Source: Nevskiales bacterium (GTDB lineage Bacteria > Pseudomonadota > Gammaproteobacteria > Steroidobacterales > GCA-2729495). From it: 64,000 bases of DNA. This document shows, piece after piece, positions 26,615-35,079 of the stretch (position 1 is the first letter of the stretch; every line of letters starts with the position of its first letter). The stretch spans positions 62,001-126,000 of the forward strand of contig WYBE01000069.1 in NCBI GenBank assembly GCA_011526045.1, given 5' to 3'. The notes beneath the pieces were generated by a model, which worked only from the letters and a program-made list of their open reading frames with translations, did no database searches and was not told the DNA's origin. Position numbers and translations under genes: made by a program.

Positions 26615-28939
26615 TCAATGCACCGCCACGCTCAGCGCGCTCGGCTCACCGATACGGTGTGGCCGGTCGACGTAGTGGCCCTGGATGTAGTCGACCCCCA
26701 TCTCGCGCAACGCGTCGAAGTCCGCCTGGGTTTCGACCTGCTCCGCGATCACGCGGAACCCGACGGTCTTCGCCAGCCTGGTGATCGCTGTGACCACCTG
26801 GCCATTGAGGTTGTCCGGGCGCAGGTCGCGGGTAAAGGCCCCGTCGATCTTCAGGTAGTCGATGTCGAGCCCCTGCAGGCTGGCGAGCGCACCGACACCG
26901 CTGCCAAAGTCATCCAGCCCGAACTGGCAGCCCATGCCATGCAGGACGCTCGCGAATCGTTCCGCACGCTCGAGATCCGCCAGCAGTGCCGTTTCGGTCA
27001 CCTCGAAACAGATCTGCGGCGGCGACACCTGGCTCTGGTCGAGGCACTCGACCACAAACTCGAGGAAATCGTCCTCGCCGAGAGTCTGCGCCGAGAGGTT
27101 GATGGTGCAACTGCGGTTCTCCGGCAGGCGGATGGCGCCCTGGCCGAGGGCGGCGAGCGCGGTACGCACGACCCAGCGGTCCAGGCTGCCCATCAGGTGA
27201 TAACGCTCGGCCGCCTGCATGAACTGCCGCGGCAGGACCAGCTTGCCGTCCTCGTCGGTCAGGCGCAGGAAGACCTCCAGCGCGGGACCGTCTCCGGTAC
27301 GGCCGGCCACCGCGAGAATCGGCTGCACGTGGAGATCGAAACGATTCTCCTTCAACGCCGCCTGCAACTGGCGCAGCCAGTAGATCTCGCCGCGCTGGCG
27401 TGCAGTCACTTCGTCGCGCGCCGAATACACGTGCACCTTGCCGCGCCCTTCCTGCTTGGCGACGTAGCAGGCGGAATCCGCCGCCGCAAGCAGGTCCTCG
27501 ATCGAGGTGCTGTCGCGGCCGATCTCGACGAGCCCGATGCTGACGCCGATCTGGAACACCTTGTCCTGCCAGGCAAAACGGTAATCGCGCACGGCAGCGC
27601 ACACGTCATCGGCGATCTGGCGCGCTTTCTCCAGCGGGCAGCCGAGCAGCAGCACTCCGAACTCGTCGCCCCCGAGACGGGCCACCGCATCCGATTCGCG
27701 GACCTTTTCCCGGATCAGCGCGGCCACACTGCGCAACAGGCTGTCGCCCGCGATATGGCCGCAGGAGTCGTTTACGGGCTTGAACCGGTCGAGATCCAGG
27801 TAACAGAGCACGTGCGCCACGTTCTGTTCACGCACAGATTGCAGGGCCTCCTCGAGCCGGCGCTCGAACTCGCGCCGGTTGATGAGCCCGGTCAGCGCGT
27901 CGTGCGTGGCCTGGTAACTCATGCGCTTGGTGAGGCCGCGGATCTCGGAGACGTCGTGCATGATCACGACGGCGCCGGCGAGCACGTCGCCCGGACCCTT
28001 GATTGGCGAAGCCGTGAGTTCGATCGAAAGCTCCTTGCCACCGGCCTGGGAAAGCATCATCGCGCGACGGCCCATGTTGACCCGGCGCCGATCGGTCAGG
28101 CAGCGCTGGATCGGGTCGCCGAGGTCGCGCCGGTCGGTTTCGTCGATGAGGTTCACGATGTCGGTGAGCCGCTTGCCGATCGCCGTTTCGCGCAGCGCGC
28201 CGGTCAGTTTCTCGGCGGCGCTGTTCATGTAGTCGATGAGTCCCTCGGTGTCGGCCGTGATGACTCCTTCGCCGATGGACTCGAGCGTGATCTGCGCCTG
28301 CTGCTTGCCGCGCCCGAGAGTGCTCTCGATGTTCTTGCGGTAACTGATGTCGCGCGCGATGCTCAGGACGGCGCGCTGGCCACGGTAGTCGATGATGCCA
28401 CCCGTCACCTCGGCCCACATATCGGTCTCGTGACCGTTGGCGAGCTGCACCTCCATGCGATCGGGCAGGACCTCACCGGCAAGCCGCTTCGTGATCGCGT
28501 TGCGCGTCATCGCCCGGTACGCGGGTCGCACCAGGTCGGTCACGGGTCGGCCGACCAGTTGCTCGGGAGTGAGCCCGAGCAGTTCGGCCGCCACCTTGTT
28601 GGCGAAGATGATCCGCTCCCGGTGCACGATGATCGCCTCGGGCATCGTGTTGGCCAGATCGGCAAACAGCGCCTCGCGGTCCCGCACCTGGCGGTCACGG
28701 GTCTGCAGGGCGTCGAGCAGCCGATTGACGGTATCGCCGAGGCCCGCAAGCTCCGGTGGATCGCGTGGAAAGTCGACCCTGCGAACGAACCCGGCCGTTT
28801 CGGCCACTTCGTGCACCTGCCGCTGCAGGGCATCCATCTGCCCGACCTGGCGACGCAGGGCGAGCCACAGCACCGCCGCCACGCCGGCGAACCCGAGGCA
28901 GCCGAGCATCAGGGAGCCGATCAGCCAGTACTCGGTCAT
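26615..28939 (-). CDS. Membrane-anchored PAS-GGDEF-EAL cyclic-di-GMP protein
   Basis: A 774-residue protein. A single N-terminal membrane helix (WLIGSLMLGCLGFAGVAAVLW region) is followed by a coiled linker, two PAS domains (around 70-190 and 200-310), a GGDEF domain with intact ARLGGDEFG and an RESD inhibitory site five residues ahead of it, and an EAL domain. The EAL signature reads EVFLRL instead of EALLR, but the other metal and catalytic residues remain (INLSAQ, FEVTET, LDDFGSG, LKIDG, AEQVET). It probably makes and/or degrades c-di-GMP in response to a PAS signal. ATG 28939 (MTEYWLIG) is chosen; the frame remains open upstream through the structured leader. Confidence 0.92.
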   Translation of the reverse strand: MTEYWLIGSLMLGCLGFAGVAAVLWLALRRQVGQMDALQRQVHEVAETAGFVRRVDFPRDPPELAGLGDTVNRLLDALQTRDRQVRDREALFADLANTMPEAIIVHRERIIFANKVAAELLGLTPEQLVGRPVTDLVRPAYRAMTRNAITKRLAGEVLPDRMEVQLANGHETDMWAEVTGGIIDYRGQRAVLSIARDISYRKNIESTLGRGKQQAQITLESIGEGVITADTEGLIDYMNSAAEKLTGALRETAIGKRLTDIVNLIDETDRRDLGDPIQRCLTDRRRVNMGRRAMMLSQAGGKELSIELTASPIKGPGDVLAGAVVIMHDVSEIRGLTKRMSYQATHDALTGLINRREFERRLEEALQSVREQNVAHVLCYLDLDRFKPVNDSCGHIAGDSLLRSVAALIREKVRESDAVARLGGDEFGVLLLGCPLEKARQIADDVCAAVRDYRFAWQDKVFQIGVSIGLVEIGRDSTSIEDLLAAADSACYVAKQEGRGKVHVYSARDEVTARQRGEIYWLRQLQAALKENRFDLHVQPILAVAGRTGDGPALEVFLRLTDEDGKLVLPRQFMQAAERYHLMGSLDRWVVRTALAALGQGAIRLPENRSCTINLSAQTLGEDDFLEFVVECLDQSQVSPPQICFEVTETALLADLERAERFASVLHGMGCQFGLDDFGSGVGALASLQGLDIDYLKIDGAFTRDLRPDNLNGQVVTAITRLAKTVGFRVIAEQVETQADFDALREMGVDYIQGHYVDRPHRIGEPSALSVAVH

Positions 28940-29059
28940 CGGCGCCACGCGGGAAGTCTGGGGCTCACACCCGGCCTCTTCATGATGTCTTCTGCATCCC
29001 TGTGCCGCGGGGCTGACCATTGATGTGCCGCGAGCGGGTGGCACTGTGGGGCGCCTGGA

Positions 29060-29075
29060 GGGACATCCACGTCCC
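29060..29075 (-). promoter_or_regulatory. Leader hairpin with CsrA/RsmA-like loop ahead of the GGDEF-EAL gene
   Basis: On the minus strand the leader contains GGGACGTGGATGTCCC: a perfect 5-bp stem with GGA in the loop. ACGUGGAUGU agrees at 8 of 10 positions with the CsrA SELEX core ACARGGAUGU. Another small hairpin with AGGA (29086-29097) and further GGA motifs lie nearby. The site is about 120 bases upstream of the start codon. Confidence 0.45.
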
Positions 29076-29210
29076 ATCGCGGTTTTCCTCGGTAGGATAG
29101 CCCACCGGGTCGGCACGAGACCGGGGCATTTCACCATAATCGTCCGCGCCGGCCGCCTTGTCTGCCCTGTTCAAAGTACTTACCCTAAGCGCCCGCCCGA
29201 GGAGCCTGCG

Positions 29211-29870
29211 ATGCCTGTCGATATCGAGTCCGCCCGACACCAGATGGTGAGCCAGCAGGTTCGTGCCTGGGACGTGCTGGACCCTGCGGTACTGGGCGTC
29301 ATGGGGACCGTGCCACGCGAGCGGTTCGTGCCGCCGCAGTTCGGGCGGCTCGCCTTTGCCGATACCGCCATTCCCCTGTCGCATGGCCAGCACATGCTCA
29401 CCCCCCAGCTCGCCGGCCGCCTGCTGCAGTCTCTGGAGATCACGCCAACCGACCGGATCCTCGAAATCGGCACCGGCAGCGGGTTCCTCACCGCCTGCCT
29501 CGCAAAACTCGGCGCGCATGTCACGAGCCTCGAGATCCGGCCCGATCTGGCCGAGGCCGCACGCGGGCGGCTACGGGATCTCGGCATCGGTAATTGCGTG
29601 ATCCTCACCGAGGACGCCTTCCGCTGGCAGCCGGCAGAGCGCTTCGACTGCATTGCCGTCGGCGGCTCCGTGTGGGTGCCCGACTCCGCGTTCACGGACT
29701 GGCTGGCGCCCGGCGGGCGCATGTTCGTGGTGGTCGGCGAAACCCCAGCCATGGAGGCCTTGCTGATCCGTCGCGCGACATCCGGCACGGGTTTCAGCCG
29801 GGTGTCGCTGTTCGAGACCGTGTTGCCGCCGCTCGACAATGCGCCACGACCCGAACGGTTCGTGTTTTGA
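29211..29870 (+). CDS. pcm: Protein-L-isoaspartate O-methyltransferase family protein
   Basis: A 219-residue SAM-dependent methyltransferase. It has the family opening ARHQMVSQQVRAWDVLD, the substrate loop AYADTAIPLSHGQ-like stretch (FADTAIPLSHGQHMLTP) and SAM motif I ILEIGTGSGFLTACLA. It repairs isoaspartyl residues or belongs to the closely related non-repair branch: the canonical Gly-rich post-I region is shorter and the usual Ser/Thr of the substrate pocket is less clear. GAGGAG precedes the ATG. It lies upstream of tolC, as in many gammaproteobacteria. Confidence 0.85.
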   Translation: MPVDIESARHQMVSQQVRAWDVLDPAVLGVMGTVPRERFVPPQFGRLAFADTAIPLSHGQHMLTPQLAGRLLQSLEITPTDRILEIGTGSGFLTACLAKLGAHVTSLEIRPDLAEAARGRLRDLGIGNCVILTEDAFRWQPAERFDCIAVGGSVWVPDSAFTDWLAPGGRMFVVVGETPAMEALLIRRATSGTGFSRVSLFETVLPPLDNAPRPERFVF

Positions 29871-29926
29871 CCGAGCCTCGATGCCGGCCGGCGCCCTGGC
29901 CCGATTCGCGCCAGAGGGCGGCAGGC

Positions 29927-29942
29927 GTTACAAATCGTTACA
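29927..29942 (+). promoter_or_regulatory. Direct-repeat operator ahead of tolC (OmpR-family type)
   Basis: GTTACAAATCGTTACA holds two GTTACA half sites exactly one helical turn apart. It differs at one position from the RstA box TACATNTNGTTACA and has the general layout of OmpR/PhoB-family sites. It lies 109 bases before the tolC start codon. Confidence 0.5.
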
Positions 29943-30050
29943 GTATCCGCTTCGGCTCGTGCCCGGCCTTGCGTTAGGCTGTCACGGGGGAATAACAACC
30001 TGATGCCGTCCCGCGAGGGGCACATCCCTGCACATTGCGAGAGATCCGGT

Positions 30051-31511
30051 ATGGCACCCATGGTCAGAATCACCAGTCGCCTTGGCCTTGTCGTTGCGCT
30101 GCTCGCGACGTCACTCGCGCACGCCGATTCGCTGCTGGACGTCTACCAGCTAGCGCGCCAGAACGATCCGCAGGTGCGCGAAGCGGATGCGAACCGGCTC
30201 GCGGTACGCGAGGCCCGGCCCCAGGCGCGCGGCGCATTGTTGCCGCAGGTCGACGCCAGCGCCGGCAAGGACTGGGTGAGCAACGACGGCAGCAACGTCT
30301 TTGCCCAGGCCATCGACGATGACGGCAACCCGGCTACGCCACCCCAGGTCGTGCTGGCCAACCGCCAGTTCGACGGCCGGAGCAGCACCGAGCAGTGGCG
30401 GGTGGACCTGACCCAGACGCTGTTTCGCTGGGACCAGTGGGTGAGATTCAGGCAGGCCGACAAGCAGGTCCTGCAGGCGGACGTCGACTACCAGATTGCG
30501 GACATGGACCTGTATATCCGCGTGTCCGAAGCCTACTTCAACGTGCTCGCAGCCGAAGACACGCTCACGTCGAACGTCGCCGCGCGCGAGGCGATCGGCC
30601 GCCAGCTCGAGCAGGCACAGAAGCGCTTCGAAGTCGGCCTGATCGCCATCACGGACGTGCAGGAAGCGCAGGCCGGGTTCGACCAGGCGGTGGCGGCGGA
30701 GATTCTCGCCAAACGCCAGCTCGCTACCAACAAGGAGGTGCTTCGCGAGATCATCGGCGACTACCCCGGAGATCTCTCCAAGCCTCGCAGCGAGATCCCA
30801 CTGGTTAGCCCCAACCCTGCCGATGACAACCAATGGGTGGAACTCGCGCTGCAACAGAACCTGAGCCTGCAGTCGGCCCAGCTCGGCGCGGACATCGCCC
30901 GCGACAACATCCGGATCGCCCGGTCCGGTCACTTCCCGACCGTGGACTTTGTTGCCAGTCATTCGGACGTCGATTCGGACGCCAAGCAGAAGACCCTTCT
31001 GAACATGCAGGGCCAGCCGTCGGGCTCCCTCAACGACCAGGTCAGGCAGCCTACGGATTTCGAAACGTCGCAGGACAGTTTCGGGCTGCAGTTCAAGGTG
31101 CCCCTGTTCAGCGGTGGCGCGACCAGTTCGGAGACGAGGCAAGCCGTCTACGAGCATCGCGCCGCGAAAGAGCGCCTCGAAAGGACCGCCCGACAGACCG
31201 AACGGCAAACCAGGGACGCCTATCTCGCCGTGACTTCCGAGATCTCCCGCGTGCGAGCACTCCAGCAGGCGCTCAAGTCGGCGCAGACGGCACTGCAGGC
31301 CACTGAGGCCGGGTTCGAGGTCGGCACGCGCACGACGGTTGACGTGCTGGAGTCGCGGCGGCAGTTGTTCCAGGCCGAAACGAACTTCGCGCGAAGCCGT
31401 TACGACTACATCGTCAACGTGCTGAAGCTCAAGCAGGCGGCGGGCACGCTCAACAAGGACGATGTGCAGGAAGTCGATTCCTGGCTCGAGCCGGTGTCAG
31501 CCGCGCAGTAA
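30051..31511 (+). CDS. tolC: TolC-family outer membrane efflux protein
   Basis: A 486-residue protein with a signal peptide (LGLVVALLATSLAHA|DSL) followed by the first TolC helix pair, SLLDVYQLARQNDPQVREADANRLA. Two TolC repeats are visible, with long coiled-coil stretches (ASARE-type, e.g. ERLERTARQTERQTRDAYLAV) and the aperture-type ending GTLNKDDV. It forms the trimeric outer-membrane exit duct for type I secretion and tripartite pumps. The partner membrane-fusion and pump proteins are not in the window. The start is chosen at 30051; a Met at 30060 is also possible. Its stop is 1 base from the end of waaA on the other strand. Confidence 0.9.
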   Translation: MAPMVRITSRLGLVVALLATSLAHADSLLDVYQLARQNDPQVREADANRLAVREARPQARGALLPQVDASAGKDWVSNDGSNVFAQAIDDDGNPATPPQVVLANRQFDGRSSTEQWRVDLTQTLFRWDQWVRFRQADKQVLQADVDYQIADMDLYIRVSEAYFNVLAAEDTLTSNVAAREAIGRQLEQAQKRFEVGLIAITDVQEAQAGFDQAVAAEILAKRQLATNKEVLREIIGDYPGDLSKPRSEIPLVSPNPADDNQWVELALQQNLSLQSAQLGADIARDNIRIARSGHFPTVDFVASHSDVDSDAKQKTLLNMQGQPSGSLNDQVRQPTDFETSQDSFGLQFKVPLFSGGATSSETRQAVYEHRAAKERLERTARQTERQTRDAYLAVTSEISRVRALQQALKSAQTALQATEAGFEVGTRTTVDVLESRRQLFQAETNFARSRYDYIVNVLKLKQAAGTLNKDDVQEVDSWLEPVSAAQ

Positions 31512-31512
31512 G

Positions 31513-32811
31513 TCAGGCGTCCTGGCCCGGATGCCGCGGTGGCCCGGGCCCATCCATGAGGGGCGCAACGAGCGCGAGCAGCCGGCTGACCGCCCCCCGG
31601 TTTTTTTCCAGCAGATCCCGCGCCAGCGCACCACGCCGCGACCGCTCCACCGGATCACCAAGCAGCCGAATGATCTCGGCGCTGATCTGTCCGGCATCGT
31701 GCACGACTACGGTGGCTCCCTGCTCCGTCAGGAGATCGGCTATATCGGGCGCATTGAAGTTGTTAGGCCCGGTGAGCGCCGGCACGCCGAGAGCCGCCGG
31801 TTCGAGCAGGTTATGGCCGCCGATGCGCACCAGGCTGCCGCCGACGAAAGCGACATCGGCAGCGGCATAAAGCATGGTGAGCTCGCCCATGCTGTCGCCG
31901 AGGAATACCTGCGTCCCTGGCATGCAACGTTCGCCACTGCTGCGCCGGGCCAGCGGCAGGGCCGCGCGCTGCACCAGCGCGGCGACTGCGGCAAAACGCT
32001 CGGGGTGCCGTGGCACCAGTATCAGCAGCGTCCCAGGGCATGCCTCGAGTACCCGGCGGTGCGCCTCGATCAGCACTTGTTCCTCGTCCTGGTGGGTGCT
32101 CGCGCCGATCCAGACGGGCCGGTCCGGAGCGTTCAGCGCACGCCACTCCCCTCCGCGTCGGGCAACCTCTGTGGAGAGTTCAAAGTCGAATTTGATGTTG
32201 CCGGTTACGAACGTCCGGTCCGCATTCGCGCCGAGTTGGCGGAAGCGCTCGGCGTCCGTTGCGCTCTGCGCGCCGATGACGATCCCGTGCGCCAGGGTGT
32301 CGCGGATGAGCCCGAACAGCACGCGGTAGCGACGCACCGACTCCCCCGACACCCGCGCGCTCGCCATCACCAGCGGCACGCGGCGGTGGCCGCACTCGTG
32401 ATACAGGTTCGGCCAGATTTCGGTCTCGAGGATCACCGCAAGTTCCGGCTGTACCCAGTCGAAAAAGCGACGCACCGGACCGGGAGCGTCGTAGGGCACG
32501 TAGGAGTGAGTCACGGTGTCGCCGAACAGATCCCGCGCCCGCTGCGACCCCGTGGGCGTCATGGTGGTAACTACCAGCCGCTTGCGCGGGAAACGCTCCC
32601 GGAGGATTCGCACCAGGGGCGCGGCGGCGGTCACCTCGCCGACGGAAACCGCGTGAATCCAGATGCTTGGTGCCGGCGGGCGGCCCGCGCCGTACCCCAG
32701 CCGCTCCGGGAGCCGGCGCCGGTACTCCGGCTGGCTGAGACTGCGCCACAGCAGATGGGCCAGGAAAACGGGCAGCAGGAGCCAGGAGAGCAGCAGGTAG
32801 ACGAACCGCAC
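31513..32811 (-). CDS. waaA: 3-deoxy-D-manno-octulosonic acid transferase
   Basis: A 432-residue inner-membrane-associated glycosyltransferase (GT-B) that adds Kdo to lipid A precursor. One N-terminal hydrophobic anchor (YLLLSWLLLPVFLAHLLW) is followed by IWIHAVSVGEVTAAAPL (the active-site Glu), WPNLYHECGHRRVPL and the donor-site GGSLVRIGGHNLLEPAALG. Length is right (E. coli 425). It follows hldE on the same strand with a 10-base gap, so two LPS inner-core genes share a transcript. Confidence 0.95.
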   Translation of the reverse strand: MRFVYLLLSWLLLPVFLAHLLWRSLSQPEYRRRLPERLGYGAGRPPAPSIWIHAVSVGEVTAAAPLVRILRERFPRKRLVVTTMTPTGSQRARDLFGDTVTHSYVPYDAPGPVRRFFDWVQPELAVILETEIWPNLYHECGHRRVPLVMASARVSGESVRRYRVLFGLIRDTLAHGIVIGAQSATDAERFRQLGANADRTFVTGNIKFDFELSTEVARRGGEWRALNAPDRPVWIGASTHQDEEQVLIEAHRRVLEACPGTLLILVPRHPERFAAVAALVQRAALPLARRSSGERCMPGTQVFLGDSMGELTMLYAAADVAFVGGSLVRIGGHNLLEPAALGVPALTGPNNFNAPDIADLLTEQGATVVVHDAGQISAEIIRLLGDPVERSRRGALARDLLEKNRGAVSRLLALVAPLMDGPGPPRHPGQDA

Positions 32812-32821
32812 GACGGGGCGA

Positions 32822-34249
32822 TCAGCTGCGTTGTCGAATGGTATCCAGGATGCCGGTTGTGGAGCGGCCCTCGCGGAACTGCAAGATCTCCACGCGGCCG
32901 CCGTTGGCCGTCACGATGGCACCACCGGCAATCTGCTCCGGCCGGTAATCCCCACCCTTGACCAGCACATCGGGCAGAACCTCGCCGATCAGCTGCTCGG
33001 GGGTATCCTCACTAAAGGGCACGACCCAATCGACCGCGGCGAGTCCGGCCAGAACGGCCATGCGATCGACCAGCGGGTTGATCGGGCGCCCCGCACCTTT
33101 CAGCCGGCGCACCGAATCGTCGTCGTTGACCGCCACCATCAGCCGGTCACCGCGCGTCTTGGCTTCCTCGAGATAGGCAACGTGGCCGGCGTGCAGGATG
33201 TCGAAGCAACCGTTGGTCATGACGATACGCTCACCGCGTACACGCGCCTGGCCAGCCACACGGCGCGCTTCATCCCGGCGTAGCAGCCCGCGGCCGCCAC
33301 GGCCGTGCTCGTGCAGTTCTAGTTGCAGTTCCGATGGAGTCACCGACGCAGCCCCGATCCGCCCGACCACCAGGCCGGCAGCAACGTTGGCGAGTTCCGC
33401 CGCATCGACCAGCGTCATGCCGGCGCCAAGCCCAGCCGCAAGCGTGGCGATCACGGTGTCACCGGCGCCGGTCACGTCGAAGACTTCCCTGGCACGCGCG
33501 GGCAGGAAGACCGCTTCGCGGTCTTCCGCGACGACCAGGATGCCCCGCTCGCCGAGCGTGACGACGAGCGCACCGAGATCGATCTCGGCTCGCAGGCGGC
33601 GGGCGCGCGCCACGAGGTCCGCATCACTATCGGCCGTTCCCGCCACGGCCTCGAATTCCGCCAGGTTCGGCGTAAGCGCGGTCGCGCCGCGGTAACGGCC
33701 GAAATCGGTGCCCTTCGGATCCACCAGGACCGGTATGCCGCGTGCCCGCGCCAGGCGCACCAGCGAGGACGCCTGCAACAGCGTCCCCTTGCCGTAATCG
33801 GACAGGATGCATACCGAGGCATCCTGCGCCTGGCGGTCGACGAGCGCTGTAAGGGCCTCGGCATCGGCGGCCTCGAAATGATCCTCGGTATCGAGCCGTA
33901 TGAGCTGCTGATTGCGGCTCAGCACGCGCAGCTTGGTGATGGTGGGGCAGCGGGCGGACTCGACCAGCTCGAGGCGGACGCCGCGCTCGCCGAGCAGCTG
34001 TCGCAGTGCGCCACCATCGGCGTCCCGGCCGATGACACCGGTGAGGATGGTCCGGGCACCCAGGCTCGCGAGGTTCACTGCCACGTTGGCGGCGCCACCG
34101 GCCCGGACTTCGGTCTGGGTGACCTTGACCACGGGGACCGGCGCCTCCGGGGAAATGCGGGATGTCGGGCCGAACCAGTAGCGGTCGAGCATCAGGTCGC
34201 CGGCGACCAGTGCCTTGACGGAAGCAAAGTCAGGGACGATAAGGCTCAT
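32822..34249 (-). CDS. hldE: Bifunctional D-glycero-beta-D-manno-heptose-7-phosphate kinase / heptose 1-phosphate adenylyltransferase
   Basis: A 475-residue fusion typical of Gammaproteobacteria. Residues 1-~320 are a ribokinase-type kinase with DLMLDRYWFG, GGAANVAVNLASLGA and the anion hole DVTGAGDTVIATLA. Residues ~340-475 are a nucleotidyltransferase with TNGCFDILHAGHVAYLEEAK. Both steps build ADP-heptose for the LPS core. Upstream lies a 93-base gap and nrdJb on the same strand. Confidence 0.96.
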   Translation of the reverse strand: MSLIVPDFASVKALVAGDLMLDRYWFGPTSRISPEAPVPVVKVTQTEVRAGGAANVAVNLASLGARTILTGVIGRDADGGALRQLLGERGVRLELVESARCPTITKLRVLSRNQQLIRLDTEDHFEAADAEALTALVDRQAQDASVCILSDYGKGTLLQASSLVRLARARGIPVLVDPKGTDFGRYRGATALTPNLAEFEAVAGTADSDADLVARARRLRAEIDLGALVVTLGERGILVVAEDREAVFLPARAREVFDVTGAGDTVIATLAAGLGAGMTLVDAAELANVAAGLVVGRIGAASVTPSELQLELHEHGRGGRGLLRRDEARRVAGQARVRGERIVMTNGCFDILHAGHVAYLEEAKTRGDRLMVAVNDDDSVRRLKGAGRPINPLVDRMAVLAGLAAVDWVVPFSEDTPEQLIGEVLPDVLVKGGDYRPEQIAGGAIVTANGGRVEILQFREGRSTTGILDTIRQRS

Positions 34250-34342
34250 CTGGCGACGTGTATTGCTGCCGACGCGGCGCTAAGTGTACAGGCAAAGCGT
34301 ACGTTCGAACTCTGCCGCCGCCAGGAGCCTGCTGCTATGTAC

Positions 34343-35053
34343 TCACCCGCATTTTGAATCGCCGCAGGCAAGGCAGGTGAGGCATCCGTCCATCATCACG
34401 ACAGCGGTGGTATTGCAGACCTTGCAGAGCTGGGCGCCCTCGGGATAGATGCTCTTCGCGAACGCATCCTGCTGGCGATTGCGCTCCTCGAATTCCCGGC
34501 GCTTGATCTCGACCAGCCGCTTCTGGTGCTCATCGAGCGAATCGGGCGGGAGCAACCCGATCGCTTTCAGGTGCTTCTCGATGATATGGCCGAGTTCCGC
34601 GATGATCGACGGCATGAACTTGCCACCGGGCTGCCAGTATCCGCCTCTCGGGTCGAAGACGGCCTTCAGTTCATCCACCATGAAGGTCACGTCGCCGCCC
34701 TTGCGGAAGACCGCCGACATCAACCGCGTCAGCGCGACGATCCACTGGTAATGATCGAGATTCTTCGAATTGATGAAGATCTCGAACGGGCGCCGTTGCT
34801 CGTACTCGGTCCCTGGATTCAGGATGATGTCGTTGATGGTCACGTACATCGCGTGGTCTGACACCGGGGTCTTCACCTTGTAGGTCGAGCCCTGCAGCAT
34901 TTCCGGCCGCTCGAGCTTCTCGTGCATGCGCACGACCTTGCCGTCGGCACTTACCTCTCGAACGGACGGCTTTTCCTGTTTTGCCGCGGCTCGCGCTTCG
35001 GCGCCGGCTACGCGGTACCCGACGATCTTCTGGTCTATGGTTACCTTGGACAT
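34343..35053 (-). CDS. nrdJb: Class II ribonucleotide reductase, small accessory subunit NrdJb
   Basis: A 236-residue protein corresponding to the C-terminal part of a split adenosylcobalamin-dependent reductase, as in Pseudomonas aeruginosa. The middle (MYVTINDIILNPGTEYEQRR) is the TSCPD-like domain; the end has CKVCNTTAVVMMDGCLTC and ACGDSKCG, a zinc-ribbon-like set of cysteines expected to include the pair that re-reduces the active site. It starts 26 bases after the nrdJa stop, so the two halves are almost certainly cotranslated. Confidence 0.9.
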   Translation of the reverse strand: MSKVTIDQKIVGYRVAGAEARAAAKQEKPSVREVSADGKVVRMHEKLERPEMLQGSTYKVKTPVSDHAMYVTINDIILNPGTEYEQRRPFEIFINSKNLDHYQWIVALTRLMSAVFRKGGDVTFMVDELKAVFDPRGGYWQPGGKFMPSIIAELGHIIEKHLKAIGLLPPDSLDEHQKRLVEIKRREFEERNRQQDAFAKSIYPEGAQLCKVCNTTAVVMMDGCLTCLACGDSKCG

Positions 35054-35079
35054 GGTTGCTGTGCGGCCCGGCCAGTTCG

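Noticed and set aside
26585-29023. An 812-codon open frame antisense to the GGDEF-EAL gene
   Set aside because: It has shadow composition and no recognisable domain; the sense strand has intact PAS, GGDEF and EAL motifs.
28940-29137. A GEMM-type c-di-GMP riboswitch ahead of the GGDEF-EAL gene
   Set aside because: The conserved GEMM core (CAAACC with GACGCAAAGC) is not present; only a distant resemblance around GGAAAACC...GGGACG was seen.
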